This document shows, in pieces, positions 1 through 9,277 of a stretch of DNA of 64,000 nt (the stretch's first letter is position 1; the number at the start of each line of letters is the position of its first letter). Position numbers and translations under genes: made by a program. Source of the DNA: Bacteroidales bacterium (GTDB lineage: Bacteria; Bacteroidota; Bacteroidia; Bacteroidales; VadinHA17); contig JAJFVL010000017.1 in assembly GCA_021371855.1 (NCBI GenBank), forward strand, positions 62,001 through 126,000, in the 5' to 3' direction. Under the pieces are notes generated by a model. The model saw only the letters and a program-made list of their open reading frames with translations, did no database searches and was not told the DNA's origin.

Positions 1-497
1 TCCCGGAATGAATAAATTTCCTTGTTATTTTTTATGACCCTTATTTCGTTACGGTACCACATGGGTGATATTCCTATATAATCGTATGATCCATAGAAGT
101 GTAAATAATTGAATAACAATCCATCAACCCGATCATCATCTTTCCATCTCTCCATTGCCGAATAAATGATACCGAGATATTTTTCATGTATTGCTTCATC
201 GCCCTGGATATAAAAAGCCCAGTCAGAATCATCCGGAACTGCATGAAAAGCTTTATCGGTTTCCAGGGCAAAAACCTTACCGCCTTTCTTCATTTCCGGG
301 GAATCGTCCCAAATGGTATCAATTATACTGATTTTTTGTTTGTCAATACTTTGTATCAGTTCGCTTGTATTATCTTCAGAGTTTCCGACAGCAACCACAA
401 AATCGTTACAAACAGGTAATATTGAATTTATTGCTTCAACAACAGGATAATCAAATTTGACCGCATTTCGAATAAATGTAAAACCTGTGACTTTCAT
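1..497 (-). CDS. Glycosyltransferase family 2-like protein, partial (3' end outside window)
   Basis: An open frame runs from the ATG at 495-497 off the left edge, giving about 165 codons. The start reads MKVTGFTFIRNAVKFDYP, the usual opening of small GT2-like glycosyltransferases in Bacteroidota. It continues with a GNSEDNTSELI segment, corresponding to the nucleotide-sugar loop, and a WAFYIQGDEAIHE segment where an acidic pair would sit. Such enzymes act at the cytoplasmic face and add sugars to surface polysaccharides. The frame is interrupted only by the window edge. The acceptor and donor cannot be told from the sequence. Confidence 0.75.
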   Translation of the reverse strand, partial: MKVTGFTFIRNAVKFDYPVVEAINSILPVCNDFVVAVGNSEDNTSELIQSIDKQKISIIDTIWDDSPEMKKGGKVFALETDKAFHAVPDDSDWAFYIQGDEAIHEKYLGIIYSAMERWKDDDRVDGLLFNYLHFYGSYDYIGISPMWYRNEIRVIKNNKEIYSFR

Positions 498-648
498 GTA
501 CTTAACTCATTAAAATAAGGATAATTGATAATCCTGTTGATTCATTTTATTATAGATATTCAAAACTGCAAAAGATTTTTAAATTATTCTGCTTAGTCAT
601 TCAAATTATTAAAGATTTATTATATTAAAGACAATAAACCGGTAGTAA

Positions 649-1203
649 TTATTCCAGTTTGAAAAAATATTTTTTTATTTTCCTGCTACCATGATAAGGT
701 ACTTCAATCTGGTCCAAAATATCCAAACCTGCTTTTTCAAATAATAAGTAAAGTGAATGTTCCGTAAAAGGTTTATAAATGCTGCACTCAATATTAAAAT
801 CGCTTAGTGCTTTTTCTTCTGTTTTAATTAATTCTTTAATATCAGTACCGCGACAGGGAAAATGTTCGATGACAAACACAGATTTAGACACTCTCCGGGC
901 TTCAGCCAGTACAGTCAAAGGATCTTCACAATGGTGTAATGTTTCATTTAAAACTGAAATATCAAACTCTGAATTTCCGAATGGCAATTGACTGCCATTA
1001 TAAATTTTAAAAGGTAATGTTTTCCTTTTCCTGATATCAACAATATCAATCGTATTATATTTTATTTCAGGAAAATGTTCAGCAAATACATGAATAGGTA
1101 TTGACGTTCCGGTACCAATATCGAGAACGGAATCAATACCTTCGATATGAGGTCTGAAGAATTCGATAAGGTCCGATATTATATCTTCTAATTGTTTGTT
1201 CAC
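649..1203 (-). CDS. Class I SAM-dependent methyltransferase
   Basis: This 184-residue protein has a SAM-binding motif I (VLDIGTGTS, around residues 26-34), an acidic motif II region (NTIDIVD) and a post-motif SVLNETLHHCEDP, as in methyltransferase type-11 domains that use small substrates. There is no signal peptide, so it should be cytosolic. It is transcribed in the same direction as the upstream-lying glycosyltransferase but is separated from it by about 150 bp, so a common operon is possible but not shown. The substrate is unknown. Confidence 0.8.
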   Translation of the reverse strand: MNKQLEDIISDLIEFFRPHIEGIDSVLDIGTGTSIPIHVFAEHFPEIKYNTIDIVDIRKRKTLPFKIYNGSQLPFGNSEFDISVLNETLHHCEDPLTVLAEARRVSKSVFVIEHFPCRGTDIKELIKTEEKALSDFNIECSIYKPFTEHSLYLLFEKAGLDILDQIEVPYHGSRKIKKYFFKLE

Positions 1204-1392
1204 TAGAGCAAGTGGTTAAAGGTGAATCTAAAGTTACACAAAATCAAAGATATCATTAAAGCTGCAAAAAAGTTATGCAGATTAAGGCAATAAAAGTACA
1301 ACGATGTAACCAAATGAACTTTGTCGTTAATCCTTTATTCTTTAACAATTTTGTATATTTACAGTACGACAAAAAAAGGAAGGAGGTCCTTT

Positions 1393-1737
1393 ATGAAAGT
1401 AAATAATCTTTCTTTTGGATCAGTTACCATCGATGGGGAAACATACCTGAAAGATGTGATTATCGATAATGGTTCGGTTAAAAAAAGAAAAAAGGAGGAA
1501 TCAAAAAAATACAGCGAACGATTCGGGCACACACCTCTTTCTCCTGATGAGAATATTCCATGGGTTTGCAGGCATCTCATTGTTGGGGCTGGACATAGTT
1601 CCAGCCTGCCGGTAATGGATGAGGTTTTTGATATTGCTATTCGTAAGGGTGTTAAAATAGTTGTTATGAGCACTCCCGAAGCTGTAAAACACATAAATGA
1701 CCCGCACACAAATCTGATACTTCACTTAACCTGTTGA
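1393..1737 (+). CDS. Mth938-like domain protein
   Basis: The chosen start (MKVNNLSFGSVTIDG) follows an AGGAGG at 1381-1386 at a good distance. The longer frame from 1321 adds an unlikely N-terminus. The 114-residue product matches the Mth938/NDUFAF3-like fold: it opens with an FGSVTIDGETY strand, has a central HLIVGAGHSSSLPV glycine-rich turn and a late KGVKIVVMSTPEAV segment. Family members are small soluble proteins without known enzymatic activity in bacteria. It heads a plus-strand group with the Mut7-C gene, which starts 27 bp downstream, so the two are probably co-transcribed. Confidence 0.8.
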   Translation: MKVNNLSFGSVTIDGETYLKDVIIDNGSVKKRKKEESKKYSERFGHTPLSPDENIPWVCRHLIVGAGHSSSLPVMDEVFDIAIRKGVKIVVMSTPEAVKHINDPHTNLILHLTC

Positions 1738-1764
1738 AAGCGGGCATTCAAATGCACTGACAAC

Positions 1765-2508
1765 ATGAATCATGCCTGGTTCAGATTTTACGAAGAATTA
1801 AATGATTTTTTGCCTATCGGGAAGAGGAAACAATTTTTTCTTTATTCATTTAATGGAAATCCATCTGTCAAAGATATCATCGAGGCTCTGGGGGTACCTC
1901 ATGTCGAGGTCGACCTGATCCTGGTAAATAGTCTTTCGGTCAGTTTTTCTTACAAGCTTCTGAATGGAGATTCAGTATCAGTTTTTCCCGTTTTTGAAAG
2001 TTTCGATATAAGTTCTGTTACTCATTTAAGAGAAAAGCCCCTGCGCGAACTGAAGTTTATCCTTGATGTTCATCTTGGAAAGCTTACAAAATACATGAGA
2101 TTATGCAACTTTGACACCTATTACCGCACAGATTACAACGATCAGGAAATAGTTGACATTGCCATCTCAGAAAAAAGGATCATCCTTACACGTGACAGGG
2201 AATTGCTTAAAAAGAAGCTGGTGACCCGCGGTTACTGGATACGTTCCCAGCATCTTGATGAGCAACTTAGAGAAGTATTTCTCCGGTTTGATCTGAAAAA
2301 CCAGATCAGGCTTTTTAACCGTTGTATAGAATGCAATGGTATACTGGCAGACATATCAAAAGAGAATATACTGGACCGTTTATTGCCAAAAACGCGTCAG
2401 TATTATCAGAAGTTTAAAATTTGTCCCGGTTGTGACCGTATTTACTGGGAGGGCTCACATAGCGAAAGGATGAAAGGAATTATTGATGATATTATCAAAG
2501 TCTTGTAA
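1765..2508 (+). CDS. Mut7-C ubiquitin/RNase domain protein
   Basis: The 247-residue protein has two parts. Residues 1-80 look like the Mut7-C ubiquitin-like (beta-grasp) domain. Residues 85-247 contain the Mut7-C PIN-type nuclease domain, with LDVHLGKLTKYMRL, a TDYNDQEIVDIA acidic segment and RIILTRDRELL. A C-terminal zinc ribbon is formed by CIEC and CPGC pairs. Family members are predicted Mg-dependent RNases; the physiological target is not established. It follows the Mth938-like gene closely and precedes a slipin gene by about 200 bp. Confidence 0.85.
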   Translation: MNHAWFRFYEELNDFLPIGKRKQFFLYSFNGNPSVKDIIEALGVPHVEVDLILVNSLSVSFSYKLLNGDSVSVFPVFESFDISSVTHLREKPLRELKFILDVHLGKLTKYMRLCNFDTYYRTDYNDQEIVDIAISEKRIILTRDRELLKKKLVTRGYWIRSQHLDEQLREVFLRFDLKNQIRLFNRCIECNGILADISKENILDRLLPKTRQYYQKFKICPGCDRIYWEGSHSERMKGIIDDIIKVL

Positions 2509-2714
2509 CAGGTATGGAAAGCCTGATATCGGCTTAGGTTAACTTAAGCTCAGAAACAGGCAAAGAATTAAGTTCAGTGAAAGACGTTTTTATTGTATTG
2601 CGATAGTATATTTATTAAATTTGATATGTTTTTGAACATGTGAACCGGAAATTCACACAAAGGTTAAAGAAAAACGGGCCGGCTATTTAACCAAAATAAA
2701 TGGAGGGTATTGTT

Positions 2715-3662
2715 ATGAAAACCAAAAGTTCTTTTTCAGTATTTATCTTTTTTGTGATTTTTGCGATAGGCATAGTATTGGCAAATGCCCGCTATGATAT
2801 TCAGGACAAAACCGGAGCCATATGGATCGGAGTGATGTCTTTTCTGGTTGCTCTTATTGTTTCATCCGCTATAAAAATAGCAGATCAGTGGGAAAAAGCG
2901 GTAGTGTTAAGATTAGGACGTTTCCAGTCACTCAGGGGGCCAGGATTGTTTTTTATTATACCGATAATCGACTCCGTTGTTTACTGGATTGACCTCCGCG
3001 TTATTACAACTTCATTTACGGCAGAAAAAACTCTTACAAAAGATACTGTACCTGTTGATGTGGATGCAGTTCTTTTCTGGAAAGTTCTGGATGCCAAAAA
3101 AGCTGCCCTTGAAATAGCTGAATACAAAAGTGCAATCAACTGGGCTTCCCAGACAGCCCTTCGTGATGTCATCGGGAAGACCATGCTCTCGGAGATGCTT
3201 GAAGGCAGAGACAAGATGAGTAATATTCTGCAGAAAATTATTGATGAACGGACCGAACCATGGGGTATAAATGTGATCTCCGTTGAGGTTAAAGATGTTA
3301 ATATCCCTCCTGCGCTGCAGGATGCAATGTCGATGCAGGCCCAGGCAGAAAGAGAACGTCAGGCCAGAGTGATCCTGGGTGATTCTGAACGGCAGGTGGC
3401 TGAAAAGTTTGGAGAAGCTGCAAAAACATATACCAACGATCCTACTGCGCTCCATCTGAGGGCAATGAACATGCTGTATGAAGGATTAAAAACAAACTCA
3501 ACAATAGTGATTGTCCCAAGCTCAGCACTTGAAACCATGCAATTAGGCGGCCTTGCAGGAATAACAGCATTATCCATGGGTTTGAATAAGGAAAGGGAAG
3601 AAAAGACACAAAAAAATGTACAAAAAGATGTACGGAAAAGCGAAACAGATAAAATAGAATAG
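2715..3662 (+). CDS. Slipin (stomatin/prohibitin SPFH family membrane protein)
   Basis: The start at 2715 follows GGAGGG at 2701-2706. The product (315 residues) has two N-terminal hydrophobic stretches (FSVFIFFVIFAIGIVLA and IGVMSFLVALIVSSAI), then the SPFH core (QWEKAVVLRLGRF, GPGLFFIIPIID, DLRVITTSF), a coiled-coil rich in Glu, Arg and Ala, and a short C-terminal oligomerisation segment (VIVPSS). Slipins scaffold membrane microdomains. The usual NfeD partner is not visible next to it. A second SPFH gene of a different subtype lies at 6648-7514. Confidence 0.88.
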   Translation: MKTKSSFSVFIFFVIFAIGIVLANARYDIQDKTGAIWIGVMSFLVALIVSSAIKIADQWEKAVVLRLGRFQSLRGPGLFFIIPIIDSVVYWIDLRVITTSFTAEKTLTKDTVPVDVDAVLFWKVLDAKKAALEIAEYKSAINWASQTALRDVIGKTMLSEMLEGRDKMSNILQKIIDERTEPWGINVISVEVKDVNIPPALQDAMSMQAQAERERQARVILGDSERQVAEKFGEAAKTYTNDPTALHLRAMNMLYEGLKTNSTIVIVPSSALETMQLGGLAGITALSMGLNKEREEKTQKNVQKDVRKSETDKIE

Positions 3663-3745
3663 CACCGATAGCCATTTGAAGTTCATACTGCAGAATTATA
3701 TTCTTTCATACAAGGTAGTTTAATTAATATCCGGAGGTACGTGTG

Positions 3746-4867
3746 ATGAAAAACACGTATAGAAAAATAACAGAAGACATTTTGGGACTCGCCGGAGTGG
3801 AAATTAACGGTAGTAATCCCTGGGATATCCGGATTCACAATGATGAATTTTATAAAAGAGCAATTACCGAAGGTGAATTAGGTGTCGGCGAATCATTTAT
3901 GGACGGATGGTGGGACGCTGAAAAAGTTGATGAATTTATTTACAGAATTTTACGAGCTGAACTTGACAAAAAAATACGCCGGAAACTTACAATCCTTATC
4001 AGACTTTTTACTGCACAGCTTTTAAATCTGCAGTCAAAACGAAGAGCTTTCATTATCGGTGAAAAGCACTATGATCTGGGAAATGATCTTTTCCAAAACA
4101 TGCTTGATAAGCGGATGAATTACAGTTGCGCATATTGGAAGAATGCCAATAACTTAGATAAAGCTCAGGAAGACAAACTTGAACTGGCATGCCGTAAACT
4201 TTATCTCAAACCCGGAATGCGCATTCTCGACATTGGCTGCGGTTGGGGCGCTTTTGGAAAATATGCTGCAGAAAGATATAACGTTGAAGTTGTTGGAATC
4301 ACAGTCTCACAAAGACAATTAGAACTTGGAAAATATTTATGCAGAGGTTTTCCTGTTGAGTTAAAGCTGATGGATTATCGCGATATAAATGAAAAGTTTG
4401 ATAGAATAGTCAGTATTGGAATGATCGAACATGTAGGTTATAAAAACTACAGAAGATTCTTTGAAGTAGCGAATAAGTGCCTTAAAGATGACAGTTTATT
4501 TCTTCTTCATACTATTGGGAATATTAAATCCGTAAAAACAATTGATCTTTGGACACATAAATATATTTTCCCAAACGGGATGCTTCCTTCCGTGGCTCAG
4601 CTTGGCAAAGCAATTGAAAATCTTTTCGTGATGGAAGACTGGCACAACTTCGGAACAGATTATGACAAGACTCTTATGGCGTGGTTTAACAACTTTGCAG
4701 CGAACTGGGACAAAATAAAAGACAAATATTCTGAAACTTTTTTCAGAATGTGGAAATACTTTTTGCTTTCAGGCGCCGGTTCATTCAGAGCAAGAATACG
4801 TAATCAATTATGGCAGATAGTTCTTTCCAAAAATGGAATACCTGGAGGTTATCAGTCAGTCCGGTAA
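3746..4867 (+). CDS. cfa: Cyclopropane-fatty-acyl-phospholipid synthase
   Basis: The enzyme transfers a methylene group from SAM to cis double bonds of membrane phospholipid acyl chains. About 373 residues match the family length. Diagnostic parts are YDLGNDLFQNMLDKRMNYSC, the SAM motif ILDIGCGWGAFGKYAA, and SIGMIEHVGYKNYRRFF, which carries the conserved Glu and His. GGAGG at 3733-3737 fits the ATG at 3746 slightly better than the GTG at 3743. It lies about 80 bp after the slipin gene, both being membrane-lipid related. Confidence 0.93.
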   Translation: MKNTYRKITEDILGLAGVEINGSNPWDIRIHNDEFYKRAITEGELGVGESFMDGWWDAEKVDEFIYRILRAELDKKIRRKLTILIRLFTAQLLNLQSKRRAFIIGEKHYDLGNDLFQNMLDKRMNYSCAYWKNANNLDKAQEDKLELACRKLYLKPGMRILDIGCGWGAFGKYAAERYNVEVVGITVSQRQLELGKYLCRGFPVELKLMDYRDINEKFDRIVSIGMIEHVGYKNYRRFFEVANKCLKDDSLFLLHTIGNIKSVKTIDLWTHKYIFPNGMLPSVAQLGKAIENLFVMEDWHNFGTDYDKTLMAWFNNFAANWDKIKDKYSETFFRMWKYFLLSGAGSFRARIRNQLWQIVLSKNGIPGGYQSVR

Positions 4868-4957
4868 TGGATTATGTAAGAATCTCAGAGGCTTTTCATT
4901 TTGATCCGCCAGCCAGAGGCATTCTTGTACCGTCTAAACCTGAACGTCTGTATGCAG

Positions 4958-5368
4958 TCATTCTCCGGTAACTTTAATGGGTGCAATAGTTGTGTCTGAT
5001 ACTTCTACGCTATCATCGAATGCCTCATTCAGATCATTTTCGATTCCTTGTTGTGTTCTTACCAAAGTACTGTCAAAAGTTTTATCCGACGCAATTTTTT
5101 GTTCCATAATTGAACCGCGAAAAACAGAAACTAAAGCGGCAACTATTGATATACCTATAATAATGCGTGCAACATTCCTGTAACTTTTCTTAAAAAGAAT
5201 TAAAGAAACCATACATAATAGCATACCTGCCAGAGCCGGAAGTATGGGAATAAGTCCTAATCCGACTATAGCCATAACTAATGATATCAGACCCAGCAAT
5301 AAAGCCGGTACTAACAGAAAAAGTGAAACAGATCTTGAGGATTTTTGTTTTAATTCGGTGCTTTCCAT
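4958..5368 (-). CDS. Small membrane protein of unknown function
   Basis: The 136-residue product has three hydrophobic segments (about residues 14-35, 38-60 and 68-87) and an acidic soluble C-terminus rich in Asp, Glu and Thr. The hydrophobic part resembles small DUF4190-type membrane proteins, but I cannot assign a family. It starts 8 bp after the stop of the DUF3108 gene on the same strand, so the two are likely one operon. It is convergent with cfa. Confidence 0.6.
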   Translation of the reverse strand: MESTELKQKSSRSVSLFLLVPALLLGLISLVMAIVGLGLIPILPALAGMLLCMVSLILFKKSYRNVARIIIGISIVAALVSVFRGSIMEQKIASDKTFDSTLVRTQQGIENDLNEAFDDSVEVSDTTIAPIKVTGE

Positions 5369-5376
5369 ATTTATTA

Positions 5377-6246
5377 TCAGTTTTTAATTCCTATTGCTTC
5401 AACCAGCCTTAACTGAACACTGCCAGCAGGGATTTCAGCTTTAACAAGTACAGGGATCTTATTTTTATCCGCTGTAAGCCAGACATTGTTTGATTCTTTG
5501 TTCACAAAAGCCTCACTTCTTATTGAAACTCCCAATTTATAACAGGTTTTGGAGCCGAATGTTTCTGTTTTCAGTGTTTCTTTCCCCTTGTATACCAAAA
5601 CAATATCATTAGTTTTTTCGCCAACCAATACCGGAATCGAGATGGTTTTATTCAATGCCATTTTTTCAAAGTTCAATGTTCGTACATAATATAATACAGA
5701 GACAAAATCCTGAGTATTATCCTGAATTTTGATCATTGAAGTTTTCGTCTCTCCATTCCTTTCATATTCGTATTTTGCCTGTAAAGAACTTCTTTTAATT
5801 ACATATTTCATATTGAACTTGTATCCTCCCTCGTCAACATTTCGTTTAAAGATATATGGTTTAATATCTTTTTTATCGACCCAGGTCTGATACAGATCCC
5901 TTATCTTGAAAAATGCATCATAATCAGAGTAAGTACTGGCTATAGCTTTTATCGAGTATAAAGATTTTCCATCGGAATTGATTTCGGATACATCAATTCT
6001 TATTTCTGCCAAATCAGCCCAAAGTGATGTGGTATAATACGAACCTTTAAACCTCAACATTTCTCCTGCCTGAAATGCATTGTTGCCGGAACTTTGAGAA
6101 AAACAAGATGAAGCATATACTGTCACTAAGAAAATAATGAAAAAGAATTTGATAGCCTTATTAACCCGGACAGGCTCGCTCAAGACCAATCCGGATGTTC
6201 TCTCAGTAGTTGACTCTGTAATATTGGGAAGGGATATGGTTTTCAT
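5377..6246 (-). CDS. DUF3108 domain protein, exported
   Basis: The product (up to 289 residues) contains a hydrophobic export signal (AIKFFFIIFLVTVYASSCFS, about residues 31-50) followed by the DUF3108 pattern: FQAGEMLRFKGSYYTTSLWADL at the start of the mature chain, RDLYQTWVDKKDIKPYIFKR in the middle, and a NNVWLTADKNKIPVLVKAEI strand near the end. DUF3108 proteins are periplasmic or outer-membrane-associated with unknown function. About 30 residues precede the signal, so a downstream non-ATG start is possible. The next gene follows after 8 bp. Confidence 0.75.
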   Translation of the reverse strand: MKTISLPNITESTTERTSGLVLSEPVRVNKAIKFFFIIFLVTVYASSCFSQSSGNNAFQAGEMLRFKGSYYTTSLWADLAEIRIDVSEINSDGKSLYSIKAIASTYSDYDAFFKIRDLYQTWVDKKDIKPYIFKRNVDEGGYKFNMKYVIKRSSLQAKYEYERNGETKTSMIKIQDNTQDFVSVLYYVRTLNFEKMALNKTISIPVLVGEKTNDIVLVYKGKETLKTETFGSKTCYKLGVSIRSEAFVNKESNNVWLTADKNKIPVLVKAEIPAGSVQLRLVEAIGIKN

Positions 6247-6450
6247 AGCTGTTATTTACAATGTTTTTGAACTCACTTTCACAAAATCCAAAATATTTAA
6301 AGCTGCGAAAATAGTAATATAATTAACACACTTGTTATTCAAATGATCAGTAATTTACCTGTTGGCTGGTAATATCAGACGGAGCTGACTAAAAGTGCCA
6401 ACATAATAAAATGAAGCAGATCAATCATTTGTTCTGCCGGTTTAATAAAA

Positions 6451-6541
6451 TCGAGTAGGAAGAAAATAGAATAGTTTTCCTCCTATTTTATTTTCCAACC
6501 TCTCACACCACCGTACGTACCGTTCGGTATACGGCGGTTTC
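6451..6541 (-). ncRNA. Group II intron 3' remnant (domain V/VI-like)
   Basis: Read on the minus strand, 6538-6507 folds as a 32-nt domain V-like hairpin: arms ACCGCCGTA and TACGGTGGT pair along nine positions, a two-base bulge follows, and a short upper stem closes on a four-base loop. It carries a CGC triad. The GTGTGAGAGG immediately after it and the CCTACTCGAT end at about 6451 are the sequence typically found behind intron-encoded reverse transcriptase genes in Bacteroidota. No reverse transcriptase frame is present, so this is a truncated, non-autonomous remnant in the 6247-6647 intergenic gap. Nothing else was recognised in that gap. Confidence 0.6.
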
Positions 6542-6647
6542 TTAATTTACACCATGAACTAGCTTGTAATAGTCAGAGAAGAAGATCATTGATCTTGCGG
6601 GGTATATGATATAAGTAGATAATGAATTACATCAGATTTTTGAATTA

Positions 6648-7514
6648 TTAGCTTTCCTTTTTCTTTCTGTCCAATGGAATTATTCCTGCCATCTCTCCAA
6701 TAATATTTACCAATTCGGTTCCTGTTGGAACAACGATCTTGGCATTATTCCCGAGTGATGCTTCAAGAGCCTCCAACTTCCTCAACAACTGGGCATTTCC
6801 AACAAAATATTTATCTGCTGCTTCATTTACCAGTTTAATGGCTTCGGCTTCTCCTTCGGCATGCAATATTTTCGATTGCTTAAATCCTTCCGCTTCTTTA
6901 ATCTTAGCCCGTTTGACACCATCGGCGACAGTTTCAGCAGCTGTAGCGGAATCTATTGCAGCTATTTTTTCATTTTCGGCCTTTACTACTTTATTCATTG
7001 TTTCCTGAACGTCTTTCGGGGGATCTATTTCTTTCAACTCTGTGCGAACTATTTCAATTCCCCAGTTTTGGGTTTCATTATGAAGTGTTTTATAGAGTTC
7101 GGCATTAATTTTCCCACGTTCGCTGTTTGCTGATTTAAGAGTAAGGGTACCGATAATATTTCGCAGGGTTGTGCGTGCAAGATTAACGATCTGCCATTTG
7201 TAATTATTGACATTGTAAATTGATCCTTTAACGCTTTCTTCGTCGGCTTTAACCCTGAAATAAACCTGCGCGTCGACGCTTGCATTCAAATTATCATTAG
7301 TGATTATTTCCTGTGGCTCGGCATCTACCATCTGCTCAGTCACATTTACTATAAATATTTTATCAATAATTGGAATTATCCAATGAAACCCCGGTTTGGC
7401 AAAATTATGGTACTTACCAAGCCTCTCAATTAAACCTCGTTGTGTTGGCCGTACAATTTTGATTCCTGCAAAAAGTAACAGTACAATCGGAATTATGACA
7501 TACAAATAGTTCAT
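6648..7514 (-). CDS. SPFH/band 7 family protein
   Basis: This 288-residue protein has a single N-terminal membrane segment (YLYVIIPIVLLLFAGIKIV) followed by the band 7 domain (RPTQRGLIERLGKYHNFAKPGFHWIIP split over two motifs, NVTEQMVDAEP), and a long alanine/glutamate-rich helical region. The C-terminus (IVVPTGTELVNIIGEMAGII) is typical of QmcA/paraslipin-like proteins. It probably forms oligomeric membrane scaffolds. It is distinct from the plus-strand slipin at 2715 and is monocistronic as far as can be seen. Confidence 0.88.
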   Translation of the reverse strand: MNYLYVIIPIVLLLFAGIKIVRPTQRGLIERLGKYHNFAKPGFHWIIPIIDKIFIVNVTEQMVDAEPQEIITNDNLNASVDAQVYFRVKADEESVKGSIYNVNNYKWQIVNLARTTLRNIIGTLTLKSANSERGKINAELYKTLHNETQNWGIEIVRTELKEIDPPKDVQETMNKVVKAENEKIAAIDSATAAETVADGVKRAKIKEAEGFKQSKILHAEGEAEAIKLVNEAADKYFVGNAQLLRKLEALEASLGNNAKIVVPTGTELVNIIGEMAGIIPLDRKKKES

Positions 7515-7599
7515 TTCAATTTCCTTTCTTTTTATTAGTAATTATGTTTAAATATGAAACCAGCGAGTTCTGAAGCCCGGTTGTGTTTAAAATATCAGA

Positions 7600-8847
7600 C
7601 TACTGAGCCTGATATCCGATATTATAAGAGTTACCGATAAGATCAAGATACATAACCGACAACCTGCTGAGTTGTGACATAGGCACTGGAGTTGGAAGCG
7701 TAAAGTTATAAAGATCAGAATTAGTTTTAGCTTCCGGATTTTCCCATAACGCTCCCATCTGTGCAAGTTGAGTCTGGGGTCCGTCGAGGGTGACCTGAGT
7801 CTGATAAACATAATTTTCAGCAGTAACAAAATTATTTTCTGTGTCTCTGTAGTCTATTGAAACAGAAACAATTTCATTATTGTTGTTAGTGTGTATTGTT
7901 GGTTTTGCGAGAATAAAGAAGTGCTTTGCACTTATGTTTGCATAGTTTAATGTATAATTTTTGTTTTCGAGAGTTACAGTATAGGTGCCTTTCATGAATG
8001 GTAACATAACTGCTCCTAATGGATTTCCCTGAGATGGAGGAGCTTCCCTGCAAAAAGAAGCAATAAAACAATCGGGACCAAAAGCATAACTCATTTGTTT
8101 GATATCGTTATGGGGCGAACCGGCAGGACCTGAAACTATAACATTTGTATTTACGGGTTTAAGGGCTTTCCCGGTGCAAATCCTCAATATGTAATTTATA
8201 AATATATGATTTGTATCAACCACCTGCACTGAGGCATTGTTCAGTGTCCAGGGACCACATGAAATATTAAATATGGTGCTTAGGCCAATGTCACTTTTGG
8301 AAAGAATATCAGGAACACCGTCGTTATCAACATCAATATTTTTAGACAATGACTCATAGTAAACACCCAGTTCTTTATACCATGCAATTTCCTCATCATT
8401 AAGAAGAATTGAGTTGCCTAAAGGGTTATTGGCAGGTATAACACTTGTACCATCCAGAGTCAAAGTACTTAGATCGATAATAGTATTATCGCCGTCTTTC
8501 AGGCTCACGAGCGGCAGAACATTAAGACCGCCGGCAGTCAGACAACCAATATACTGGTTATTGGCATCAAGGAAAGCAAGGGCAGTAGCCGTTCCTGAAA
8601 CTGCGTTAGCTGTGAATGAATTATTTACAATATCAAAGACTTTATATGAAGTACTGTTAAAGACAAGTACTTTTTTTGCATCAGATAACGACAATGGATT
8701 TCCCGCATTCAATGCCCTGCTTGTCAGATAGCTGCCTGAAAGAGTGCCTTTTATTACAATCCTGGGAACATTAAATTTCGAATCATCACTTTTATTGCAA
8801 CTTAAAACTGCAAATAAAACTACAAATACTAAAATCAGATTCTTCAT
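7600..8847 (-). CDS. Exported lipoprotein of unknown function
   Basis: The 415-residue protein begins with a lipoprotein signal ending in AVLSCNKSDD, so the cysteine at about residue 17 is the likely lipidation site. The mature chain is predominantly beta-strand and contains a DVDNDGVPDI calcium-binding-like segment around residue 173. No enzymatic motif is seen. It probably faces the periplasm or cell surface. It stands alone, with an SPFH gene 85 bp downstream on the same strand. Confidence 0.7.
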   Translation of the reverse strand: MKNLILVFVVLFAVLSCNKSDDSKFNVPRIVIKGTLSGSYLTSRALNAGNPLSLSDAKKVLVFNSTSYKVFDIVNNSFTANAVSGTATALAFLDANNQYIGCLTAGGLNVLPLVSLKDGDNTIIDLSTLTLDGTSVIPANNPLGNSILLNDEEIAWYKELGVYYESLSKNIDVDNDGVPDILSKSDIGLSTIFNISCGPWTLNNASVQVVDTNHIFINYILRICTGKALKPVNTNVIVSGPAGSPHNDIKQMSYAFGPDCFIASFCREAPPSQGNPLGAVMLPFMKGTYTVTLENKNYTLNYANISAKHFFILAKPTIHTNNNNEIVSVSIDYRDTENNFVTAENYVYQTQVTLDGPQTQLAQMGALWENPEAKTNSDLYNFTLPTPVPMSQLSRLSVMYLDLIGNSYNIGYQAQ

Positions 8848-9277
8848 TTTTTATTTTTTTAAATATACTCTTATTTTTAATTTCTTATGATTGTTTAAGA
8901 ACATTATTGTCTTGAGGTCTGAATGTTTTACGACAGAAGGTCGTTTGTCCTAACTCCTTAAAGTCTGGTAAATTTTTAAATAATTGATTTTCTTGTGTTC
9001 ATTTAGCCTAAACTACTGTTCAAATAAGAGATTTTATTTGGCCTGCAGATCTGCCAAAATGAGCTATTTAAATAAATTAATTGTCAAAAGGAACGAATGG
9101 TTTGGACATTGGAGATGACTTAGGATATCCATTCATGTTACAACGTCCATATTTTTTTTATCTATTAAAAACTGGTTCTAAATCTGACCGATTTTATCCC
9201 ACTAGTTTTACAAAACAATGAAATATCACTTAAACCTTTAATTGTAAAATATTAATAATCAATCATCCAAATAATCT
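8848..9277. other. Gene-free stretch
   Basis: This 430-bp AT-rich stretch lies between two minus-strand genes. No open frame with coding character, tRNA or clear terminator hairpin was recognised. It should contain the promoter of the lipoprotein gene at 8847. Confidence 0.5.
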
